Source: Tolypothrix sp. FACHB-123
GTDB taxonomy: Bacteria > Cyanobacteriota > Cyanobacteriia > Cyanobacteriales > Nostocaceae
Direction of reading: 5' to 3'
Assembly (NCBI RefSeq): GCF_014697075.1
Contig: NZ_JACJRE010000007.1
Span: 147,807 to 211,806 of the forward strand
DNA length: 64,000 bases
Below the pieces are notes generated by a model. That model saw only the letters and a list, made by a program, of their open reading frames with translations. It was not told where the DNA came from and did no database searches. Position 1 is the stretch's first letter; each line of letters begins with the position of its first letter. Shown in pieces: positions 1-11,310 of this stretch. A program made the translations under genes and the position numbers.

Positions 1-1267
1 GGAGTTGATTTTCTGTAGTTGTTAGCTGTTCTAGGCGCGCTACCAAACCTGCATGAAATCTATCAATTTGGCTTTGTAAAGTGGCGCGTTGTTGGATTAA
101 AGGAGCCACTTGCATCTGCAATTGATCAAGATGGGCTACCCGTTGACGCGCGGCGGTGAGTTGGGCTAAACCTGCTTCCACATCGCCCGATTTTGTCAGG
201 GTTTGCTGAATTTCCCGTTCTTGTTGCTGTAAAGCTTCCAATTGAGCTTCGGCTTGTTGCAGTTGGCGTTCAATGTCTTGAATTTGTTTACTTAGCTGCT
301 GCTGCTTTTGTTGGCGGGTTTGTTGAGCGCGGGTATATGCTTCAAATTTCGTCGCAAAAGCTTCTTCTTGGGATTGCAGATGTTGATAGTGAAGATATCC
401 GGCTTGAATCTCGCCTTCTTGGCTTAAAATCTTTTCTAAATCGGCAATTTGACTTTTAACGGCTAACTGCTCTTGTTGTAGGCGATCGCAATCTTGAGTG
501 AGATTTTGATATTGTTGTCTTACAAAACTCAGCTGTTCAACTTTCGTTTGTCGTTGGTGCTGTACCACTTGCAAACTTTGTAATTGAATTGTTTCAAAGG
601 CTTGTACCTGTTGCAGTTGGTTGAGTTCTGCTTCTAACTGTGTTCTTTGCGCTTCAGTACTTTCTCGCTGTTGGAGTTGAATCTTCATCGATTCTAAAGA
701 ACGTTCCAATTCCTCCGCTCTAGCTTTCAACTGGCGAGATGATTCTTTGGCTCTTTCTTCCAAATCATCATATTGATTGAGTTTTAATAACTCTGCTAAA
801 ATTTCCTTGCGTTCCGTCGGACGCTTAAGCATGAATTCATCCGCCCGACCTTGACGCAGGTAAGCAGAATTAATAAAAGTATCGTAATCGAGCTTAATAT
901 GTTCTAAAATCACATCTTGGGTTGCCCTTACACCTTTACCAGTCAAGGGACGAAAACCAGAAGGTGTTTCGATTTGAAATTCTAAAACGCTGCTACCATT
1001 GCGTATACGAGTGCGAATGACTCGGTATTTTTGCTGATTACTTAAAAAAGTAAAATCAACCCGAACTTCTTTAGAGCCTGTATGAATCACATCATCTTCA
1101 GCAGCGGCGCGGCTTTCACCCCAAATTGCCCAAGTGATAGCTTCCAAAAGGGAAGATTTACCCGCACCATTGGAACCACAAATACAAGCTGTATGCAAGC
1201 CACGAAAATCTAAAGTTGCCTCACGGTAACTGAGGAAATTTTTAAGAATTAGTTGTATTGGGATCAT
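1..1267 (-). CDS. sbcC: Exonuclease SbcC, N-terminal part (runs off the window)
   Basis: This is the N-terminal 422 residues of an SMC-like ATPase, read on the minus strand from the ATG at 1267 and cut by the window edge. It begins MIPIQLILKNFLSYREATLDF and has a clear Walker A (GSNGAGKSS) near residue 35, then an RQGRADEF segment typical of SbcC/Rad50 and a long Gln/Glu-rich coiled coil from about residue 150 onward. SbcC pairs with the nuclease SbcD to cut hairpins and protein-blocked DNA ends. The second Walker half (Walker B, signature motif) must lie outside the window. No sbcD is visible here. Identification rests on the N-terminal motif order; Rad50-like ATPases are the only real alternative. 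Confidence 0.88.
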   Translation of the reverse strand, partial: MIPIQLILKNFLSYREATLDFRGLHTACICGSNGAGKSSLLEAITWAIWGESRAAAEDDVIHTGSKEVRVDFTFLSNQQKYRVIRTRIRNGSSVLEFQIETPSGFRPLTGKGVRATQDVILEHIKLDYDTFINSAYLRQGRADEFMLKRPTERKEILAELLKLNQYDDLEERAKESSRQLKARAEELERSLESMKIQLQQRESTEAQRTQLEAELNQLQQVQAFETIQLQSLQVVQHQRQTKVEQLSFVRQQYQNLTQDCDRLQQEQLAVKSQIADLEKILSQEGEIQAGYLHYQHLQSQEEAFATKFEAYTRAQQTRQQKQQQLSKQIQDIERQLQQAEAQLEALQQQEREIQQTLTKSGDVEAGLAQLTAARQRVAHLDQLQMQVAPLIQQRATLQSQIDRFHAGLVARLEQLTTTENQL

Positions 1268-2141
1268 TGAGGCTATTGGGCCACATTAACTTTTAATGAT
1301 TAACAGTAAAGATGTACTTCTTGTTAGTTTAGCTATCTACTTATCAGTATTCTAGTCTTGAAGACTTCCATTTTACAAAAATTAACAATGCAATTAACCA
1401 ATTTTTTTTCTAAGGTCAATGATTTTTGTCAAACTCAAAGAAAAATTGCTAGTCGGGAAGGTTGAGATTTTTGATAGTTAACTTCTTCATCTGTTAAACA
1501 AATAGGTTGCTAACTGAGAATTTTCTTCCCTTGTCGCGTCTGGGGAAAGAGGCGAAAGTTGTGCCAATCGAGCCAGCAAAATCCAATAAACTTATACTGG
1601 AGCCGCTAAAATCGAGTAAATGCAAATATACTAACTGTAAATTCGGTTTACTTTAGCAGCAGCGGTGAAAGTTGGCTAAAGTATTTTATTTCTATCATAG
1701 AAAAATTAAAATTTCTCCTATTCACACCCAAATTTTGCCAGTTTGTCAACTGGATTCATGGCAGATCTAGAATAAATTCCGCCCCAAGATTTTGTTTCCA
1801 GAAGAGAGTCAGTAGTCAATAAGCTATGCTGCTTTTACGTTACACAATTTATCGTGAGGGCTGTTGACAGTTGACATATAAATCACACAGCAAGATGAGA
1901 AGAATTCTTCTTTCCATGCCCAATGCCCAATACTTCTCTGCGAGACGCTACGCGTAGCTTGCTTCCCGTAGGGTACGACTTCGCTCAGTACAAGTGCCCA
2001 ATGCCCAATGCCCAATGCCCCATACCCCATACCTTCATATTCTCTGCATCAAAAATTTGGCAAATCTACTGTTGGAATTACGGTACTGAGAAGGGCATGA
2101 TGACAGTAACGGTTTAATAAATTCTTAACAATCTTGCCAGA
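1268..2141. other. Repeat-rich intergenic region between sbcC and the GGDEF/EAL gene
   Basis: No convincing gene is visible in this 870 bp stretch. The first half is AT-rich without clear structure. From about 1914 to 2035 it holds CCCAATG-type heptamer repeats that flank a GC-rich palindromic element at about 1938-1990 (core GACGCTACGCGTAGC). The short reading frames here are products of the repeats. It separates two divergently transcribed genes and must contain both promoters. Confidence 0.7.
1914..2035. repeat. CCCAATG heptamer repeats around a palindromic element
   Basis: Several copies of the heptamer CCCAATG and its CCCCATA variant lie at 1916-1930 and 1996-2032. Between them is a palindrome-rich insert containing CGCTACGCGTAGCTTGCTTC. 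Short tandemly repeated repetitive (STRR) sequences of this kind are a known feature of heterocystous cyanobacteria. The palindrome resembles the small dispersed repeats common in Nostoc intergenic DNA. Confidence 0.75.
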
Positions 2142-5100
2142 ATGTTGATATCTACCACTGCTTTGACAGCAGCCGATCTGGAGTCAGCAATTGTGCGTAA
2201 CCCACTGATAGTTTCGCCAGATACATCTGTGAGCGCAGCGATCGCTCAGATGAGTGGGATTCGAGCGATGTGTTCTTCTTCTAGAGAAGCCGATACAGAA
2301 ATTGCTGTCGTACACCAGGAAGCACGCTCGAGCTGTGTACTGATAGTGGAAAATCATCAGTTATTAGGGATTTTTACAGAAAGAGATGTGGTGCGCCTGA
2401 GTTGTCAAAAGCGATCGCTAGAGCAGCTACCAATTCGGGAGGTAATGACACATCCAGTAATTACTTGGCAAGAATCTGCTTTTAGCAATCTGTTTGTCAC
2501 AGTTAATTTGCTCCAGCAGTATCAAATCCGCCACTTACCGTTGCTGAACGAGCAAAAGCAAATTGTTGGGCTATTAACTCATGAAAGTTTGCGACAATTA
2601 TCACGCCCCATAGACTTGCTACAACTACGCCAGGTGAATGATGTCATGTCATCCCAAGTAATTTGTGCGGCTCCCGATGTTTCCATGCTGGCGATTACCC
2701 GCTTGATGGCAGAAAATCAGGTAAGTTCAGTGGTGATTGTCGCAGAAGAATCTCTCCGTTTACCAATAGGGATTGTCACAGAGCGCGATATTGTGCAATT
2801 TCAAGCCTTAGAACTAGATTTTGAACTGCTGCAAGCTCAAGATGTCATGAGTACCCCAGTGTTTTCAGTTATTCCGGAGGAATCTCTGTTAGCTGTACAG
2901 CAGATCATGCAGCAATATTTAGTTAAAAGGGTAGTCGTAGTTGGTAAGCAAGGAGAATTATTAGGAATTGTCACTCAGACGAGTATTCTCAAAGTCCTTA
3001 ATCCTTTAGAGCTAAATTATTTAGTTGAAGTCTTAGAAAATCGGGTATTGCGATTAGAAGCCGAGAAATTAGAACTCCTACAAAATCGTAACGCCGAATT
3101 AGAAAAGCAAGTTCAAGAGCGTACAGCCGTACTCAAAGCCAAAGCCGAACGCGAACAGTTAATTGCTACTATTGCAACGCAAATTCGTTCTTCCCTCAAC
3201 CTACAGGATATTCTGCAAACCACAGTTAATAAAGTGCGATCGCTCTTAAAATGCGATCGCGCCGCTATTTGGCAATTCCAACCCGATTGGAAACTCTTAG
3301 TAGTAGCCGAATCCGTCGCCAATGGTTGTAATTCTCTGATTGGTAGAGAAATTTATGATGCTTGTTACACGCCAACTTGGTTAACTAGTGATCGCAAAGA
3401 ACGGGCGCGCGTTGTCGAAGATATCTACACCACACCGATGAGTGATTGTCACCGCCAGTTACTCAAATCATTGCAAACGCGGGCAAAAATTTTGGTACCT
3501 ATTATCGAAGGTGAAAATTTATGGGGATTGCTGAATGTCGTTGAGAGTGAAGCCCATCGCCAGTGGGAAGCTGAAGAAATCACACTCATTCAACAACTTT
3601 CGACTCAAGTTGCGATCGCGATTCAGCAAGCTACTGCTTACCAGCAATTGCAAACAGAATTAGGCGAACGAAAACGAACAGAAGCCCATCTCAGGCAAAG
3701 CGAACAACGCTATATTTCTTTAGCTGCTGCTGCACCCGTCGGTATTTTTCGCACCGATGCTCAAGGTAATTGTCTTTATGTTAACGAACGCTGGTGTCAA
3801 ATTACTGGATTAACTGCCGAAGAAGCAATCGCGACTGGGTGGGTAAAAAGACTGCATCCCCACGATCGCCAAAAAGTCGCTAGTGAGTGGTATGCTGCTA
3901 TCCAAGAACATCGTCCCTTCCAGCTAGAGTATCGATTTCAAAAGCCTGATGGTAAAGTCACTTGGGTATTTGGACAAGCTGTTGCTGAATTAGAAACAGC
4001 CGAAAAAATCACAGGATATGTTGGCACAATCACCGATATTAGCGATCGCAAACATGCAGAAGAACAACTAATCTATAATGCCCTCCATGATGCCCTCACA
4101 GACTTACCCAACCGTAATATGCTCATGGAACGGTTAGAATTAGCCATTAACCGCGCCCAGCGAGTAGAAAATTATCATTTTGCGGTTTTGTTTCTCGATA
4201 TGGATCGGTTCAAAATCATCAATGATAGTTTGGGGCATTTAGCAGGCGATCGCTTACTCACAATCATTGCCCAGAAACTTAAATCTAAAATTCGGGCAAT
4301 GGATTTAGCTACGCGCTTAGGTGGTGATGAATTTGTCATCTTACTAGAAAATCTCGAAGGAATTGAAGAAGCAATTATTGTTGCTGAGCGGATATTAACC
4401 GAGTTTCAGTCCCCATTAATTCTCAATGGCTATGAATTTTTAATTACTACCAGCATTGGTATTGTTTTAGGCACAAATAATTACCATCAAGCTTCCGATT
4501 TGCTGCGCGATTCAGATATTGCTATGTATCAAGCTAAAGCCCAAGGTAAAAGCTGCTATAAAATCTTTGATGCGCAAATGCACACCAAAGCACTAATCAG
4601 ACTAAATTTAGAAAATGAATTTTGTAAGGCTTTAGAACGCAAAGACTTTATAGTTTACTACCAACCGATTTTTGATATCAATAGCGATCGCTTAATCGGT
4701 TTTGAAGCCTTAGTCCGCTGGCAACATCCTATTTGGGGATTTGTTCCTCCCGCAGAATTTATTCCTATAGCTGAAGAAACAGGTTTGATTGTTCCTTTAG
4801 ATAACTGGGTACTTTACACCGCTTGTCAACAACTAGCAACCTGGCAAAATCATTGCACAAATCTATTTCCTCTGAAGATGAATGTGAATTTATCTGTTAC
4901 CGATTTGCGTAAAGCTTCTTTAGTTAAAGATGTAGAACTGATTCTTGCAGAAACTGGTTTAGACGGTAGTTGTTTAAATTTAGAAATTACTGAGAGTATG
5001 CTGATTGAAAATATCAATGAAACACTCACAGTTTTAGAACAATTAAAGGCACTAGGCATTCAAATTAGTATTGATGATTTTGGTACTGGATACTCATCGT

Positions 5101-5399
5101 TAAATTATCTGCATCGCTTACCTGCTGATGCTTTGAAAATCGATCGTTCGTTTATCAATCAAATGCAAGAGGGTAGCCGGAATTATCAACTTGTCAAAAC
5201 TATTATCACTCTCAGTAATCAACTCGGATTAGCAGTTGTAGCAGAAGGAATTGAAACCCAACAACAATTGCAATGGTTGCAGGAACTCGGCTGTGAATTT
5301 GGTCAAGGTTACTTATTCTCCCCTGCTCTATCTGCCCAGAAAATTGAAGCATTATTTATTAATAAATGTTGTAATACCATTGTTTATCAATTTCAGTAA
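2142..5399 (+). CDS. CBS-GAF-PAS-GGDEF-EAL bifunctional c-di-GMP enzyme
   Basis: This 1085-residue cytoplasmic signalling protein makes and/or degrades cyclic di-GMP. Four CBS motifs fill about residues 10-285, then a short coiled coil (290-335), a GAF domain (about 340-500), a PAS domain (about 520-645), GGDEF and EAL. The GGDEF motif is intact at 727-731 and preceded at the right distance by an RxxD inhibitory site (RAMD). The EAL motif is intact at 855-857, and later motifs EITES, DDFGTGYS, KIDRSF and AEGIET are all present, so both cyclase and phosphodiesterase could be active. The CBS pairs suggest control by an adenine nucleotide; GAF and PAS suggest further ligands. No transmembrane segment is seen. 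It has no operon partner. Confidence 0.95.
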   Translation: MLISTTALTAADLESAIVRNPLIVSPDTSVSAAIAQMSGIRAMCSSSREADTEIAVVHQEARSSCVLIVENHQLLGIFTERDVVRLSCQKRSLEQLPIREVMTHPVITWQESAFSNLFVTVNLLQQYQIRHLPLLNEQKQIVGLLTHESLRQLSRPIDLLQLRQVNDVMSSQVICAAPDVSMLAITRLMAENQVSSVVIVAEESLRLPIGIVTERDIVQFQALELDFELLQAQDVMSTPVFSVIPEESLLAVQQIMQQYLVKRVVVVGKQGELLGIVTQTSILKVLNPLELNYLVEVLENRVLRLEAEKLELLQNRNAELEKQVQERTAVLKAKAEREQLIATIATQIRSSLNLQDILQTTVNKVRSLLKCDRAAIWQFQPDWKLLVVAESVANGCNSLIGREIYDACYTPTWLTSDRKERARVVEDIYTTPMSDCHRQLLKSLQTRAKILVPIIEGENLWGLLNVVESEAHRQWEAEEITLIQQLSTQVAIAIQQATAYQQLQTELGERKRTEAHLRQSEQRYISLAAAAPVGIFRTDAQGNCLYVNERWCQITGLTAEEAIATGWVKRLHPHDRQKVASEWYAAIQEHRPFQLEYRFQKPDGKVTWVFGQAVAELETAEKITGYVGTITDISDRKHAEEQLIYNALHDALTDLPNRNMLMERLELAINRAQRVENYHFAVLFLDMDRFKIINDSLGHLAGDRLLTIIAQKLKSKIRAMDLATRLGGDEFVILLENLEGIEEAIIVAERILTEFQSPLILNGYEFLITTSIGIVLGTNNYHQASDLLRDSDIAMYQAKAQGKSCYKIFDAQMHTKALIRLNLENEFCKALERKDFIVYYQPIFDINSDRLIGFEALVRWQHPIWGFVPPAEFIPIAEETGLIVPLDNWVLYTACQQLATWQNHCTNLFPLKMNVNLSVTDLRKASLVKDVELILAETGLDGSCLNLEITESMLIENINETLTVLEQLKALGIQISIDDFGTGYSSLNYLHRLPADALKIDRSFINQMQEGSRNYQLVKTIITLSNQLGLAVVAEGIETQQQLQWLQELGCEFGQGYLFSPALSAQKIEALFINKCCNTIVYQFQ

Positions 5400-5400
5400 T

Positions 5401-5475
5401 ATTGGTTAATACAAATTTGACAAAAGAATGCGATAGATAGTAGGGGCAAGGCATTGCCTTGCCCTCTATAATATA
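5401..5475 (-). repeat. MITE-like repeat element, inverted copy
   Basis: The stretch contains the core GGGCAAGGCATTGCCTTGCCC, a perfect hairpin, flanked by CAAATTTGACAAAAGAATG. Read on the minus strand it matches the element found at 48180-48285, 54798-54890 and 59975-60068. It lies between the converging GGDEF/EAL and amidase genes and could also act as a terminator. Confidence 0.65.
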
Positions 5476-5559
5476 TGTGTAGCTTCAGTCCTTATTTGAG
5501 GGCTAAAGTCCTCACTACAAATATTTAATTATTTCAAATCTTTAATTATTTCCGCCGTT

Positions 5560-7338
5560 CTACTTTACTTTCCTAAACCACTCAACAATCCCATCTGCTA
5601 ATGCTTTCGCTTTCTTTTTCTGTGCTTCTTGGTTGACTATCTGCTCAAATTCATCGGGGTTACTCATAAAACCTAACTCCAGCAACACCGATGGCGCACT
5701 ATAGGGACGTGTCAGCGCCAAGTTATTCCAAAATACGCCAAAAGAAGGTCTACCTAAATTTTTTACTAGCCGATTTTGCAACAATACAGCCAAACTTTGT
5801 GCTTGAGGATGATACCAAGAGCTACTTACACCTTTGGTATTTTCGGCATCGCCATCATCAGGTAAAAAGCGATAATGAAAAGTAAGAGCGATCGCAGGTT
5901 CTTCTTGTTCAATCATTTTCTGACGTTCTCCCAGTGATAACTCCTGATCCTCTTGTCTTGTCATGACTACCGTTGCGCCCCGCTTGATCAACTCATCCCG
6001 CAATAATTTTGTCACCTGCAAATTTAAGTCTTTAGCTAACACACCATTAGGCCCCGCAGCACCCGATTCTTGTCCCCCTTGTCCTGGATTGAGTAAAATC
6101 TTGATTCCCGATAATGGCTGTTGTTGCTTTTTGGCAATTTTTGGTGGATGACGCAAACTTAAAACTAAGCTGGTATTTTTGTATATAAGCTTATATCCCC
6201 ATTGCTGCTTATTTTTGAGGTGAAAGGTATATTGCACTGTTTTTGGGGCAATTTGCTGCCAATCTAGGCGAGAAATTACAGGGTTATCATCTAGGCGAAT
6301 AATGTCTGTTTGGGCATTAGTGTTATGCAGAGTGAGGGTAAAAGTTCCATCACCTTGGGTAACGCTGACAGGTACGGGTATTTGCAGGGGAAAAATTATC
6401 TCCGTTGCTGTGGATAATTGCCGTGATGTGACGCTGCGAATAACTGAACTAGTGGCAACTGTACCCGCCAGCAGCCGCGTTTCTTGGCTATTAATCCAGC
6501 CGCCGTAGTCAAGACGAAACCAATCACCTTCTTTCGCCGTCACTGCTGCCACAACGCCTTTTGGTAGCGGTGTCAGCCGCGAATAATCTGTACTAGGCCC
6601 AGTGCGGGCTACAGCAGTTTCGGCTGTAACTTCCACCATAGGTAATTTATGTGGTGTTAAGGTTTGCACCTTGCCAGAACTAGGCTGAGTTAGGGTTTTA
6701 CCATTGAATGTGAGTTGAAATTCTGGTTGTTGCCAATCACCACCTGTCTGCAATTTTCTACATCCCCGATACTTACCGGGAGTCAATTCTGGGACAGGCT
6801 GATTTTTGTTGATGAAGATAGCCGAATTGCTGGGTAGAGAAATCTGTTGTGGTTGCGGTAATAAATCAACAGTTTGCTTGCCAATATTCACCGCTACCTT
6901 AGCATTTACAGGAGCGAACCCTTCGGGAAGCTTCGCTAACGCACTAAAACAAATTTCTTCTGTGGGTAGGCGGGAGATATCAACAGCAGGAGTCAGAGAA
7001 TTTGGGGCAAAAGCTAATCCCTGTGGTATTTCTGCTTGATTCGCCAACCTTGTCACCCGCAGCAGCAATTCTTGGTTTTGGTAACGCACAGTAAACAAAT
7101 TCTCTCCCAACTTTAAGGGAAAACTAGGCGCAAAATGACCAGCTTGACTGCGCTTAATGGGTTGACCGTTAATTAAAACTTGTCCATTAGGTGGTGCGCT
7201 ACCCAGTAAGAAAATTTTATCTGTCTTCGTTTGGTGATTGGTTGGCGGATACACCAGCTTGATTGTATTTTCTTGTCCCCAAGCTACCCTGGCAGTGATG
7301 AGAGAAGTGAAGGCGATTAATTTGATGAATGATTGCAT
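5560..7338 (-). CDS. N-acetylmuramoyl-L-alanine amidase paralogue with degenerate zinc site
   Basis: This 592-residue exported protein starts with a signal peptide (MQSFIKLIAFTSLITARVAWG). It has an N-terminal beta domain, a bacterial SH3-like segment around RTGPSTDYSRLTPLPKG (about residues 240-290), and a C-terminal Amidase_3 domain (about 410-592). It is a tandem duplicate of the next gene and collinear with it. The zinc-binding His of DPGHGG is Gln420 here (NPGQGG), and the second zinc ligand Glu is Ala435 (GVLAKDLNL). The third ligand His488 and the LELGF glutamate remain. With two of three ligands lost it is unlikely to hydrolyse peptidoglycan; a binding or regulatory role is my inference. 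Confidence 0.85.
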   Translation of the reverse strand: MQSFIKLIAFTSLITARVAWGQENTIKLVYPPTNHQTKTDKIFLLGSAPPNGQVLINGQPIKRSQAGHFAPSFPLKLGENLFTVRYQNQELLLRVTRLANQAEIPQGLAFAPNSLTPAVDISRLPTEEICFSALAKLPEGFAPVNAKVAVNIGKQTVDLLPQPQQISLPSNSAIFINKNQPVPELTPGKYRGCRKLQTGGDWQQPEFQLTFNGKTLTQPSSGKVQTLTPHKLPMVEVTAETAVARTGPSTDYSRLTPLPKGVVAAVTAKEGDWFRLDYGGWINSQETRLLAGTVATSSVIRSVTSRQLSTATEIIFPLQIPVPVSVTQGDGTFTLTLHNTNAQTDIIRLDDNPVISRLDWQQIAPKTVQYTFHLKNKQQWGYKLIYKNTSLVLSLRHPPKIAKKQQQPLSGIKILLNPGQGGQESGAAGPNGVLAKDLNLQVTKLLRDELIKRGATVVMTRQEDQELSLGERQKMIEQEEPAIALTFHYRFLPDDGDAENTKGVSSSWYHPQAQSLAVLLQNRLVKNLGRPSFGVFWNNLALTRPYSAPSVLLELGFMSNPDEFEQIVNQEAQKKKAKALADGIVEWFRKVK

Positions 7339-7400
7339 GAGAGTTGTACCAATTCAAAATTCAAAATTAAGAATTCTATTTGCCCCATGCCCCATGCCCA
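7339..7400. repeat. Short CCCCATG repeats between the twin amidases
   Basis: The 62 bp gap holds TTCAAAATTCAAAATTAAG followed by TGCCCCATGCCCCATGCCC, a heptamer STRR. There is little room for a separate promoter, so the two amidase genes may be cotranscribed. Confidence 0.6.
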
Positions 7401-9233
7401 TCACCTAGACTTAAACCACTCAACAATCCCATTAGCTAAAGCTTTCGCCATCTTTTTCTGTTCTTGGGGGTTGACTATTTCCTCAAATTCTTCGGGGTTA
7501 CTCATAAAACCCAATTCCAACAATACCGCAGGCGCAGCCGTGGGGCGTGTTAGGGCGAGGTTATTCCAAAAAACACCATAGGAAGGTTTTTTCAAATTTT
7601 TGACTATGTAATTGTGCAAAAATAGTGCTAAACTGTGTGATTGGGTGTTATACCAAAACGTCCCAAATCCCTTGGTTTTCTCCGCATCACCGTTATCGGG
7701 TAGGGAGTTGTAGTGAATCGAAAGAGCGATCGCAGGTTCTTCTTTACTAATAATTTGTTGCCGTTCGACTAAAGACACATCGCGATCGTCCTCCCTGGTT
7801 AACACCACCGTTGCGCCTAGCTTCACCAACTCATCGCGCAACAACTTGGAGACTACCAAGTTGACATCTTTTTCTAAATAGCCAGTTGGGCCACTGGCAC
7901 CTGATTCTTTGCCCCCATGTCCGGGATCGAGTAAAATCTTGACACCGGATAAAGGTTTGCGTGTTTTTTCTCTAAATGCAGGTGGATGACGCAAAGTTAA
8001 AACTAAGCTCGTACCTTCATATCTCAACTTGTATCCCCACTGTTGAGAGTTTTTGAGATTAAAGGTGTATTGTACTTGTCCGGGCGCTACCTGTTGCCAA
8101 TCTAGGCGAGAAATTAGGGAACTATCATCCGTGCGAACAATATCTGTTTGGGCGGTTGTATTGTAAAGAGTGAGGGTGAAATTGCGATCGCCCTGTTTTA
8201 CACTCACAGGTACGGCAACTTCTAGGGGAAAGACAACCTCTGTCGCACTAGGAAGTTTTCGATAACCAACACTGCGAATGATTGTGTTTGGTGAATTTGC
8301 ACTTGGTAAAACTTGGGTTTCTTTACTATTAATCCAAGCGCCATAATCCAGGCGTAACCATTCACCTTCTTTACCAGTGACTGTGGTTGTTGTTCCTTTG
8401 GGGAGTGGTGTCAGTCTTGAATAGTCAGTACTAGGGCCAGTCCGCGCTACGCCTGAGTCGGCTGTAATTTCCACAACAGGTAATTGTGAGGGTGAGAGAA
8501 TTTGAATTTTTCCAGTACCCGACTGCGTTACAGTCTCACCATTCATTGTCAGCCTAAATTCTGGTGTACCCAAATCGATATTTTTACCGGAATCTGGAAT
8601 TACAGCACCGGAAATAATATTGTTACCGTCAACTGTCGTGCGACTGGAAATTGGGGAATCAGGTTGTTGGGCTATAGTGCAACCCTCATACCTTCCTGCG
8701 ATAGACTGGTTAGCAGGTTGATTTTTCCCCGTTAAGGCTGCCAAATTACTTGGTAGTTGTGCCTTGATGGGTTGGGGTGCAAGAACAACAGTTTGATTGG
8801 CTAGAGTGACAGATACGCTGGCGTTAGGCGGTGCGATCGCGCTAAAACAAATTAATTCCCCCGGTAGTCTGGCGATGTCGGCTACTGGCGTTAACGAATC
8901 TTTGGCGAAGGCTAAACCCTGTGGTAGCTGAGGCTGAGTGCTAAGTCTAGTCACCTTAATCTGAAGTTCGCGATTTTGGTGACGAACAGTAAACAAATTA
9001 TCTCCCAGCTGCAAGGGAAAGCTTGGTGCAAAATGACCAGCCTTGCTCCGGTTCACTGGCTTACCATTAAATAACACTTGGCCATTTGCTGGTGCAGTAC
9101 CTAGAAAGAAGATTTTTTCCGCAGTTGTTTGGTGGTTTGTTTGGGGAAAGACAACTACAAAAGATGAATCTGCCAACGCTATGGGGGAGGTGACGACAAG
9201 GCTTAATAATACTAGTCCTACGAGTTTTTTCAC
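7401..9233 (-). CDS. amiC: N-acetylmuramoyl-L-alanine amidase, intact active site
   Basis: This periplasmic zinc amidase cleaves the bond between N-acetylmuramic acid and the stem peptide and is needed for daughter-cell separation and, in filamentous cyanobacteria, for septal nanopores. I chose the GTG at 9233 because it gives a clean signal peptide (MKKLVGLVLLSLVVTSPIALA); the longer frame starts at a TTG at 9284 with an unlikely N-terminus. The order is N-terminal beta domain, SH3-like segment (RTGPSTDYSRLTPLPKG) and Amidase_3. Zinc ligands are present at His439 (DPGHGG), Glu454 (YLEKDVNL) and His507 (SIHYNS), with the C-terminal LELGF glutamate. It lies immediately upstream of its degenerate paralogue. 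In Nostoc this type is called AmiC1/AmiC2; which one this is cannot be told. Confidence 0.92.
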   Translation of the reverse strand: MKKLVGLVLLSLVVTSPIALADSSFVVVFPQTNHQTTAEKIFFLGTAPANGQVLFNGKPVNRSKAGHFAPSFPLQLGDNLFTVRHQNRELQIKVTRLSTQPQLPQGLAFAKDSLTPVADIARLPGELICFSAIAPPNASVSVTLANQTVVLAPQPIKAQLPSNLAALTGKNQPANQSIAGRYEGCTIAQQPDSPISSRTTVDGNNIISGAVIPDSGKNIDLGTPEFRLTMNGETVTQSGTGKIQILSPSQLPVVEITADSGVARTGPSTDYSRLTPLPKGTTTTVTGKEGEWLRLDYGAWINSKETQVLPSANSPNTIIRSVGYRKLPSATEVVFPLEVAVPVSVKQGDRNFTLTLYNTTAQTDIVRTDDSSLISRLDWQQVAPGQVQYTFNLKNSQQWGYKLRYEGTSLVLTLRHPPAFREKTRKPLSGVKILLDPGHGGKESGASGPTGYLEKDVNLVVSKLLRDELVKLGATVVLTREDDRDVSLVERQQIISKEEPAIALSIHYNSLPDNGDAEKTKGFGTFWYNTQSHSLALFLHNYIVKNLKKPSYGVFWNNLALTRPTAAPAVLLELGFMSNPEEFEEIVNPQEQKKMAKALANGIVEWFKSR

Positions 9234-9402
9234 AGCAAGATCACAGAAGATTTCACAATAGTTACTGTGGCACAATGACCACAAAAGGATGAAGCTTGAG
9301 GCTTAAAAATGAAGGTTAAAGCATGTTGGTGGAAATTTCATACTTTACACTTCACAGTTCATACTTCATACTTCATACTTCAGATGACGGATGTATTTTT
9401 AG

Positions 9403-11049
<1,647 letters not shown>

Positions 11050-11224
11050 TCTAGCCCGGCTGAATGCGAAATTATGGTCAAAGCCGATAGCTGAGGATTG
11101 TTATCCGTGTTATAAACCCATGAACGTTACTCTAAATGTCTGAAATTGTCTGAATCTGAACCTACAGAGTATGGCATCTTTATTCCCACCGTGCTGTACT
11201 AGTGTAAGCTGACAACAGTAAACT

Positions 11225-11273
11225 AAAATTCACAATTAACAGCAGCTGATTTGCGATTTGAATTGTGAATTTT
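11225..11273. terminator. AT-rich hairpin downstream of pyrG
   Basis: A perfect 13 bp inverted repeat pairs AAAATTCACAATT (11225-11237) with AATTGTGAATTTT (11261-11273) and runs into a T stretch. It ends about 40 bp before the next gene. It is AT-rich, so terminator function for pyrG is plausible but not certain. Confidence 0.55.
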
Positions 11274-11310
11274 TTTAAAGAGTGACATCACGGGTACTTG
11301 AGGAGATGTT

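Noticed and set aside
193-459. 88-residue plus-strand reading frame
   Set aside because: It is the complement of the sbcC coding frame, which has a Walker A and coiled coil in the correct register.
1824-2117. Two small frames upstream of the GGDEF/EAL gene
   Set aside because: They consist mostly of translated CCCAATG repeats and the palindromic element.
7401-9284. Longer start for the intact amidase (TTG at 9284)
   Set aside because: It would put 17 residues (MWSLCHSNYCEIFCDLA) before a perfect signal peptide; the GTG at 9233 fits better.
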